From Flavobacteriales bacterium (GTDB taxonomy: Bacteria > Bacteroidota > Bacteroidia > Flavobacteriales_D > Sanyastnellaceae): a stretch of 9,980 bases of DNA. The stretch is from NCBI GenBank assembly GCA_947457325.1, contig CANGVU010000020.1:1-9980 (forward strand). The letters are read 5' to 3'. Position numbers and translations under genes: made by a program. Below the pieces are notes generated by a model. It saw only the letters and a list, made by a program, of their open reading frames with translations. It searched no databases and was not told the DNA's origin. This document shows positions 5,203 through 9,980 of this stretch, in pieces. How positions within the stretch are numbered: the first letter of the stretch is position 1; each line of letters opens with the position of its first letter.

Positions 5203-5790
5203 ATGCGAATAATTTTAATTGACAACTACGATTCTTTTACCTACAACGTCGTCCATTATCTGGAACAGTTGGATGCAGTGGTTGACGTTGTTTTTAATGA
5301 CAATACAATTGTTCCCAATTGGGAGATGTATGACGCTGTTGTTATTTCTCCTGGTCCAGGATTGCCAGAGGAGTCTGGATTTTTGTTGGAATGGATGAAA
5401 ACCATTCCAATCCATCTACCAGTTTTGGGTATTTGTTTGGGATTACAGGCCTTGGTGGTTCATTTTGGAGGTGCATTGCGAAATTTAGAATCTCCACTAC
5501 ACGGCCAATCTGGAAAATTGGTTGAGCTCGTAAGCGGAAATGTTTGGTCGTCTATTCCCTTGCCCATCAATATTGGTCATTATCATTCATGGGTAGCAAA
5601 CGAGAATAATTTACCTCCTTGTTTAGAGGTTTTGGCTAGGGATGAAAAAGAGAGAATCATGGTTTTGCGCCATCGTAGTTTACCATGGCACGCCCTGCAG
5701 TTTCATCCTGAATCCATTTTGTCAGAAAAAGGAATTTTATGGTTTGATCATTGGTTAACGCAAAGCGTAAGACCAAATTCAATAACTTAG
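5203..5790 (+). CDS. pabA: Aminodeoxychorismate/anthranilate synthase glutamine amidotransferase subunit
   Basis: Class I (triad) glutamine amidotransferase that supplies ammonia to chorismate for p-aminobenzoate (folate) or anthranilate (tryptophan). It has 195 residues, a normal length. Motifs: the DNYDSFTYN start, PGPGLPEESG, the nucleophile Cys78 in GICLGLQA, and the catalytic His168 and Glu170 in QFHPESILSEKG. The open frame extends upstream to 5047, but the ATG at 5203 begins the family-typical MRIILIDNYDSF, and the upstream codons are antisense to ridA. No chorismate-binding partner (pabB or trpE) is nearby, so pabA, trpG or a shared subunit cannot be separated; pabA is the more cautious name for a stand-alone gene. 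DUF4159 follows after 4 nt, so the two are almost certainly co-transcribed. Confidence 0.9.
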   Translation: MRIILIDNYDSFTYNVVHYLEQLDAVVDVVFNDNTIVPNWEMYDAVVISPGPGLPEESGFLLEWMKTIPIHLPVLGICLGLQALVVHFGGALRNLESPLHGQSGKLVELVSGNVWSSIPLPINIGHYHSWVANENNLPPCLEVLARDEKERIMVLRHRSLPWHALQFHPESILSEKGILWFDHWLTQSVRPNSIT

Positions 5791-5794
5791 CCTC

Positions 5795-6466
5795 ATGCGA
5801 AAAATCACAATCTGCGCCTCTTTGTTTTTGTTGTTTATTATGACAACATCAATGTTTTCTCCACCTGGTTCTTTTCGCATTGCCGTAATGAAGTACAAGG
5901 GTGGGGGTGATTGGTATGCAAATCCTACGGCTTTGCCCAATTTGGTCAAATTCACCAATACCCAATTGCAGACAAAGATTGATGAGAATGTTGCCCAAGT
6001 GGACGTGGGAAGTTCGGAAATTTTTGACTATCCCTTTGTTCACATGACGGGACATGGTAATGTGGTTTTTTCTTTGGACGATGCGCAGAACCTGCGCACG
6101 TATCTGCAGGCCGGAGGTTTTCTTCATATATCGGACAATTACGGAATGGATATGTTTGTCAGAAGAGAAATGAAAAAGGTTTTTCCAGAATTGGAATGGT
6201 TGGAGGTTCCATTTGACCATCCCATTTATCATGGGAAGTTTGAGTTCAAAAATGGATTGCCTAAAATCCATGAACACGATGGGAAGAACCCCAAAGGTTT
6301 GGGCATGTTTTGGGAGGGTAAGTTGGTTTGTTTTTATGATTTTGAGTGCGATTTGGGAGATGGATGGGAAGATCCTCAGGTCCACAATGACAGTGAGGAG
6401 AACCGTCAAAAGGCCCTGCGAATGGGCGCTAACTTGATTCAGTATGCCTTCATTGGACAGCAGTGA
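5795..6466 (+). CDS. Secreted DUF4159 domain protein
   Basis: A 223-residue protein with an N-terminal signal peptide (basic MRKIT, hydrophobic core at about 6-17, likely cut near 20-25), placing it in the periplasm or attached to the envelope. The mature part is one DUF4159 domain: FRIAVMKYKGGGDWYANP, then FVHMTGHGNVVF, the AGGFLHISDNYGMD block and VPFDHPIYH. The GHG and GGFLHISDNYG blocks look like those of the ThuA/glutamine-amidotransferase-like fold, but I see no certain catalytic triad and the function is unknown. It follows pabA by 4 nt and overlaps the next gene by 23 nt, so the three are probably one transcript. In Bacteroidota, DUF4159 genes are also found near MoxR/von Willebrand-type gene sets; none is present here. 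Confidence 0.9.
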   Translation: MRKITICASLFLLFIMTTSMFSPPGSFRIAVMKYKGGGDWYANPTALPNLVKFTNTQLQTKIDENVAQVDVGSSEIFDYPFVHMTGHGNVVFSLDDAQNLRTYLQAGGFLHISDNYGMDMFVRREMKKVFPELEWLEVPFDHPIYHGKFEFKNGLPKIHEHDGKNPKGLGMFWEGKLVCFYDFECDLGDGWEDPQVHNDSEENRQKALRMGANLIQYAFIGQQ

Positions 6467-7238
6467 ATTGTTGGAATGGGAGGTAAAAGAAATCCTTGAC
6501 GAGTGCATTGTTCGATACAACAACCTGTCTTTTATTGAACTAGATCCCATATCCATTCCCCACCGTTACAAAAGAAGACAAGACATTGAGGTTAGCGCCT
6601 TGATGACAGCATTGATTTCATGGGGAAATAGGAAAGCCATTCTGCAGACCGCAAGCGCTTGGATGGACATGATGGATAATGAGCCTTTTGAATTCATTCA
6701 ATCCGCCAGCCCATCTGAAATCAACACTTTATCTAAGAAAATTTACCGCACTTTTCAGTCTACCGATATGGTGGACTTGATTCGCGCATTACGTGGTGTA
6801 TATGCTGAGCATGAGAGCTTAGAGCAATTGTTTATGACAGGCTTTCAGGAGGGTGATTCAAGACAGGGCATCATGCATTTTCGAAATGCAGTTTTGTCTT
6901 TTGGGCACCGGCCTAGATTTGAAAAGCACATTGCCAATCCCGCTCAGAACGGGGCTGCCAAGCGCATCAATATGTTTTTGCGTTGGATGGTGAGAAAGGA
7001 TAATCAGAAAGTTGATTTTGGTATATGGGACAACGTGCCCATGTCCAAACTTTCCATTCCGTTGGATGTGCACACCGGAAATATCTCGCGCAAATTGGGA
7101 ATATTAAACAGAAAACAAGATGATTGGACTGCTGTTCAAGAATTGGATTCCGTTTTGCGGAAATGGCGACCTGCCGACCCTGTAGCCTATGATTTTGCCC
7201 TGTTTGGCATGGGGGTAGAAGGGATTTTTAGTGATTAG
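6444..7238 (+). CDS. TIGR02757 / DUF2400 family protein
   Basis: A 264-residue cytoplasmic protein of TIGR02757 (DUF2400), a Bacteroidota-rich family without assigned function. Recognisable blocks: DPISIPHRYKRRQDIEVSAL (35-54), ISWGNRKAIL (58-67), NPAQNGAAKRINMFLRWMVR (165-184), IPLDVHTGNISRKLG (205-219) and DPVAYDFALFGMGVEG (245-260). The IPLDVHTGNISRKLG and DPVAYDFALF segments resemble the core of helix-hairpin-helix DNA glycosylases (compare VDTHVHRVSRRLG in endonuclease III), with Asp208 at the place of the catalytic Asp. A base-excision role is my inference. The start overlaps the end of DUF4159 by 23 nt. The TAG stop runs into a 14-bp palindrome that closes this transcription unit. Confidence 0.91.
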   Translation: MPSLDSSELLEWEVKEILDECIVRYNNLSFIELDPISIPHRYKRRQDIEVSALMTALISWGNRKAILQTASAWMDMMDNEPFEFIQSASPSEINTLSKKIYRTFQSTDMVDLIRALRGVYAEHESLEQLFMTGFQEGDSRQGIMHFRNAVLSFGHRPRFEKHIANPAQNGAAKRINMFLRWMVRKDNQKVDFGIWDNVPMSKLSIPLDVHTGNISRKLGILNRKQDDWTAVQELDSVLRKWRPADPVAYDFALFGMGVEGIFSD

Positions 7239-7251
7239 CCTTGATCAAGGC
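7238..7251. promoter_or_regulatory. Perfect 14-bp palindrome after TIGR02757
   Basis: GCCTTGATCAAGGC at 7238-7251 is a perfect palindrome that begins on the last base of the TIGR02757 stop codon and lies 62 bp before the next start. As RNA it could form a 5-bp stem with a GATC loop, and T-rich sequence follows (ATTTTG, then an 8-T run at 7274-7281), but not directly. It is either a weak terminator or an operator for the PpiD-like gene. Confidence 0.55.
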
Positions 7252-7313
7252 GAAATTTTGTTCGTTTTCTACCTTTTTTTTACGATATTCGCAAACCTTA
7301 AAAATGTTTTGTT

Positions 7314-9380
7314 ATGGCAATGATTGAGAAAATTAGAAGGCAAGGATGGTTGGTACTCGTAATGGTGGGTATTGGAATTGTCGGCTATTTGATTCCCTAT
7401 GATGCGGTGATGGCGCTGTTTGGAAAAGGCGCAAAAGACGCAGGAGAGATTGATGGAGAAACCATCGACGCAGCTGCTTGGCAGCAAGCAGTAGAGAAAC
7501 AACGCGTGTTGTTTAACTACACATCCAATGAAAGTGCGCTTTCCAACGACACATGGAATTCCTTGACTGAGGAGCGTTTGTACGCCGATGAGTTGAGCGC
7601 AATGGACATGGAGGTTTCTGACGAAGAGTTGGACGAAGTTTTGTTTGGAGCCAACCTTTCTCCTTTTGTAAAAAGCACCATCTATGGTGGAAAGGATTCA
7701 ACTTCCATGAAGGAGCAAATGCGTCAGCGTTTTGAAACGTTTGATCCACGTGACCCAACCTGGACCATGGAGAAAGCGGAAATGTGGAAAGAGTTTGTTC
7801 GTTACAAGCGCAAGAAAGAGAAGTATGACAACATGATCAAATTGGGAGCTTATGCCAATAATTTGGATGCAAAATGGGCTTTCAAAGCTGGTTCATCCAA
7901 AACAGGTGTTGATTTTGTTGCCAAGACATACATGGAAATTCCGGATTCTACTGTTGCTGTTTCAGACGATGATATTCGTTCATACTACAACAAGCACAAA
8001 TCAGAACGCGAATACAAACAAGAGCGCAGCAGAAGCTTAGAGTATGTGAGCATCGCTATTCAAGCAACAGAGCAAGATTTGGCTTCTATTAAGTCCAAAA
8101 TGGACGGCATGGTGCGTGATTTCCGCATGGCTAAGAATGATTCAGCCTTTGCAGCCGCAGCCGCAGCAACACCAGGCATGGCCAAGATGAGATATGTTCC
8201 AGGTTCAATGATGGAGCCAATCAATGGTCAAATTTTGAACGATTCAATTGGTAAAGTAATCGGTCCATTTGCGGATGCAGGTGCCATGAAATTGGTAAAG
8301 ATATCTAAGCGTGTTTCAGAAATTGACAGTGTTCAAGCCCGTCACATTTTGATTCAAGATCAAACGCCTAAAGGAAAAGCCAAAGCTGACTCTATCATGA
8401 ATGTTATCAAGGCGAAGAAAAATTTTGCAGAGATGGCCAAGCAATTTGGTACTGATGGCACCAAAGACAAAGGTGGAGACTTGGGCATGTTTGCACGTGG
8501 TGCAATGGTGCCTGATTTCGAGAAGCCTTGCTTCAATGGAACTGTTGGTCAATTGCAAGTGGTGAAGACACAGTTTGGATACCACGTTGTTGAGGTTACC
8601 AAAAAGAACGCTCCCAAAATGAATACGTATGTTGCGGTGGTGGACCAATCTCAAGAGCCAAGTCCAGGAACACGTAAACAAGCTTTCAATAAAATGCGTG
8701 AATTGACCATCAATGCAAAAGACACTGCTTCTTTCCGCACTCAGGTGAAGGCGTTGTATCCAAATGCAAACATCGTCCCTGCGCAAATGATTGTTCCCAA
8801 TGCTCAAGCCATTGCAGGCATCCAAAAAGCTGAGAGCATCGTTTCTTGGGCTTATGGTGCGGAGATCAATGAGATTTCTCAACCTTTCTTGGTAGAGAAC
8901 AATTGGGTAGTGGCTGTTCTTACAGAAATCAGAGAGCGTGGTGTGCCTGCTTTTGAAGATGTAAAAGAAACGATGAAGGCTAAAGTGATCAAAGAGAAGA
9001 AAGGAACCATGTTGGCTGAGAAAATGAAGGGAACTTCATTGCAGGCCATCGCTTCAGGAAATGGAACAACAGTGAAGCATTCAGAGTTGATGTGGAGAAG
9101 CAGCAACCTGCCAGAGGCTGGTGTTGGAGAGCAAGAGTTTGCTTTGATTGGTAAGTGTTTCGGAATGGCCAAAGGTCAGGTATCTGAGCCCATCATTGGT
9201 GAAGGTGCAGTTTACGTAATTCAAAAGACAGCTGATGTAGTAGATGCTCAAAGCATGGACAACTACAAGAATGAGAAGCGCATGTTGCAGCAAAATGCAA
9301 AGGCTTCCATGGCTGGTCGTGTATTTGGTGCATACCGTGAGGCTGCTGATATCGATGATCGTCGTTTTATCAGCGAGTAA
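7314..9380 (+). CDS. PpiD-like membrane-anchored peptidyl-prolyl isomerase (SurA_N / PPIC)
   Basis: A 688-residue periplasmic folding factor anchored in the inner membrane. A short basic N-terminus (MAMIEKIRRQ) precedes one membrane span at about 12-29, and GEIDGETIDAAAWQQAVEKQR (44-64) opens a SurA-N/PpiD-type chaperone domain. A parvulin (PPIC) domain lies at about 340-427: QARHILIQ, FAEMAKQFGTDGTKDKGGDLGMF, FGYHVVEV. A second, degenerate parvulin-like or chaperone region follows to the C-terminus. Length and layout fit PpiD (about 620 residues in E. coli) and the Bacteroidota SurA_N proteins, which help outer-membrane and secreted proteins fold. A poly-Ala run at about 280-285 comes from a short GCAGCC repeat. 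The start at 7314 is preferred; 7320 is the only close alternative. No clear promoter was found in the 75-bp upstream gap. A strong terminator follows. Confidence 0.92.
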   Translation: MAMIEKIRRQGWLVLVMVGIGIVGYLIPYDAVMALFGKGAKDAGEIDGETIDAAAWQQAVEKQRVLFNYTSNESALSNDTWNSLTEERLYADELSAMDMEVSDEELDEVLFGANLSPFVKSTIYGGKDSTSMKEQMRQRFETFDPRDPTWTMEKAEMWKEFVRYKRKKEKYDNMIKLGAYANNLDAKWAFKAGSSKTGVDFVAKTYMEIPDSTVAVSDDDIRSYYNKHKSEREYKQERSRSLEYVSIAIQATEQDLASIKSKMDGMVRDFRMAKNDSAFAAAAAATPGMAKMRYVPGSMMEPINGQILNDSIGKVIGPFADAGAMKLVKISKRVSEIDSVQARHILIQDQTPKGKAKADSIMNVIKAKKNFAEMAKQFGTDGTKDKGGDLGMFARGAMVPDFEKPCFNGTVGQLQVVKTQFGYHVVEVTKKNAPKMNTYVAVVDQSQEPSPGTRKQAFNKMRELTINAKDTASFRTQVKALYPNANIVPAQMIVPNAQAIAGIQKAESIVSWAYGAEINEISQPFLVENNWVVAVLTEIRERGVPAFEDVKETMKAKVIKEKKGTMLAEKMKGTSLQAIASGNGTTVKHSELMWRSSNLPEAGVGEQEFALIGKCFGMAKGQVSEPIIGEGAVYVIQKTADVVDAQSMDNYKNEKRMLQQNAKASMAGRVFGAYREAADIDDRRFISE

Positions 9381-9401
9381 TTATAAGATAGAAGGTATTG
9401 A

Positions 9402-9431
9402 AAAGGGTCGCGAAAGCGACCCTTTATTTTT
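9402..9431 (+). terminator. Intrinsic terminator of the PpiD-like gene
   Basis: AAAGGGTCGC (9402-9411) pairs perfectly with GCGACCCTTT (9416-9425) across a GAAA tetraloop, followed by TTTATTTTT ending at 9431. It begins 21 bp after the stop codon. The A-run on the left arm and T-run on the right could also allow some termination from the other direction, towards queA's downstream side. Confidence 0.93.
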
Positions 9432-9440
9432 GGACCTAAT

Positions 9441-9504
9441 CCGGCTATCCGCTACAAGTCCTCGGGACGCACAGCGTCCCTGCGGGCTTTCCGCTACTAT
9501 CCGG
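9441..9504. repeat. Bacteroidota-type intergenic repeat with a central hairpin
   Basis: The 64-bp element begins and ends with CCGG. Two direct copies of TCCGCTAC (9448-9455 and 9490-9497) flank a hairpin, GGGACGC (9464-9470) / GCGTCCC (9474-9480) with an ACA loop, and pairing continues imperfectly outward (AAGTCCTCG against TGCGGGCTT). The GGCTATCC...TTTCCGCTACTATCC frame, with a variable hairpin between, matches intergenic repeats I recall from many Bacteroidota genomes; this is recollection, not a search. The G/C-rich, A/T-poor composition stands out from its surroundings. Its right end overlaps the stop codon of queA. Confidence 0.7.
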
Positions 9505-9980
9505 GGTAGGGGTCTGTTGAAGTGCTCAACCAAGAGCTATCAGCATAACTCAAAAAACGGTAATTATTGTCCAATGCACTTTGGTAAATCCTTTTCCAAT
9601 CCTCGCCAACAATGGCGTAAACCAATAGCAATAAGGTGCTTTTGGGTTGATGGAAATTGGTGATTAATGCTTGAATGCTCTTGATGGTGTATCCAGGTCC
9701 AATGATGATTTGGGTGGTGCCGGCAATGACATCGAGGCCAAGTTCTGTTGCTTTTTGATACAAATATTCCAGGTTCTCGATAAGACTGTTTTCATGTTTT
9801 TCTTGGTAGGGACTCCATTGTCCCAAGTGAAACAATCCATGTTCATCAGGCACTGCACGTTCATTGCCTAGCCAATACAAACTTTCCAAAGTGCGCAATG
9901 CTGTCGTGCCCACGACGATGGTTCGGTGGTCTTGTTTTAGTTTCGCCATCCATTGGACGATGAATGCAAGACTCACTTCA
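9497..9980 (-). CDS. queA: QueA, tRNA preQ1(34) S-adenosylmethionine ribosyltransferase-isomerase, N-terminus missing
   Basis: QueA transfers and isomerises the ribosyl part of S-adenosylmethionine onto preQ1-modified tRNA to make epoxyqueuosine, the penultimate queuosine step. Only the C-terminal 161 or so codons are in the window; the frame is open through 9979, so the start lies beyond the right edge. Family motifs: IVVGTTALRTLESLYW, the TQIIIGPGYTIKSIQALITNFHQPKSTLL core, IYQSALDNNYRFLSYADS. The protein ends ...STDPYPG, and the final codons and TAG (9497-9499) run into the repeat element. It converges with the PpiD-like gene, with the terminator and the repeat between them. A GTG at 9976 begins an internal stretch and is not the true start. 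Confidence 0.95.
   Translation of the reverse strand, partial: EVSLAFIVQWMAKLKQDHRTIVVGTTALRTLESLYWLGNERAVPDEHGLFHLGQWSPYQEKHENSLIENLEYLYQKATELGLDVIAGTTQIIIGPGYTIKSIQALITNFHQPKSTLLLLVYAIVGEDWKRIYQSALDNNYRFLSYADSSWLSTSTDPYPG

Noticed and set aside
5849..6556. A 235-codon open frame on the minus strand opposite DUF4159
   Set aside because: It lies entirely antisense to a clear DUF4159 gene and the start of TIGR02757, has no recognisable motif, and reads as low-complexity reverse-strand sequence.
7270..7277. TACCTTTT as a -7 box for the PpiD-like gene
   Set aside because: It lacks the final G of TAnnTTTG and no TTG is found at the usual distance (the nearest are 9 and 26 bp away), so I did not list it.
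8151..8168. Three near-perfect GCAGCC units as a possible phase-variation tract
   Set aside because: The unit length is six, so slippage keeps the frame; it only changes a poly-Ala stretch in the PpiD-like protein.
8316..8882. A 188-codon open frame on the minus strand inside the PpiD-like gene
   Set aside because: It is opposite the conserved parvulin domain, shows no family similarity and has a Cys/His/Leu-rich composition typical of antisense reading.
9432..9510. The G/C-rich block after the PpiD gene as a tRNA or CRISPR unit
   Set aside because: It has a single hairpin with no cloverleaf, no anticodon or T-loop sequence, and only two short direct copies without spacers of constant length.

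Overview
The window looks like chromosomal housekeeping DNA from a member of the Bacteroidota, probably a flavobacterial lineage. Several things point there. Genes start in A/T-rich context rather than behind strong Shine-Dalgarno sites. Two stretches match the Bacteroidota -7 promoter consensus TAnnTTTG perfectly, and one of them also has a TTG 18 bp upstream. The HU protein lacks the usual proline in its DNA-intercalating arm. Several families typical of the phylum are present: TIGR02757, DUF4159, a DUF6728-like membrane peptide and a 31-residue AURKAIP1/COX24-like peptide. The first 13 bases are an Illumina adapter end, so the window starts at an artefactual contig edge.

Layout. (1) Positions 1-660, minus: 5' part of mutY, cut by the contig end. 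(2) 750-3384, plus: a run HU - TPR membrane protein - tiny basic ribosomal-type protein - RNase G (rng), divergent from mutY over an 89-bp gap that holds a candidate promoter. The 78-bp leader of rng contains two tandem hairpins. (3) 5178-3381, minus: ridA, a strong 15-bp inverted repeat, an AAA_14/DUF4143 ATPase, and a 53-residue membrane peptide whose stop codon overlaps that of rng inside a TTAA palindrome. (4) 5203-7238, plus: a tight unit of pabA/trpG-type glutamine amidotransferase, a secreted DUF4159 protein and TIGR02757/DUF2400 (4-bp gap, then a 23-bp overlap). It is driven by a good Bacteroidota promoter in the 24-bp gap to ridA and ends at a perfect 14-bp palindrome. (5) 7314-9380, plus: a PpiD-like membrane-anchored peptidyl-prolyl isomerase followed by a textbook terminator. 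(6) 9441-9504: an intergenic repeat of a type I recall from Bacteroidota, which supplies the stop codon of the convergent gene queA (9497 to the right edge, minus, missing its N-terminus).

Functionally this is a mixture of core processes: oxidative-damage repair (mutY, possibly TIGR02757), nucleoid structure (HU), RNA processing and ribosome function (rng, the tiny basic protein, queA), metabolite damage control (ridA), folate/tryptophan biosynthesis (pabA) and envelope protein folding (PpiD-like). The ATPase is the one gene with an accessory flavour. I see no CRISPR array, insertion sequence, rRNA or tRNA. I find no clear new multi-gene system; the most interesting signals are small structured elements and two small genes that length-based gene callers can miss.
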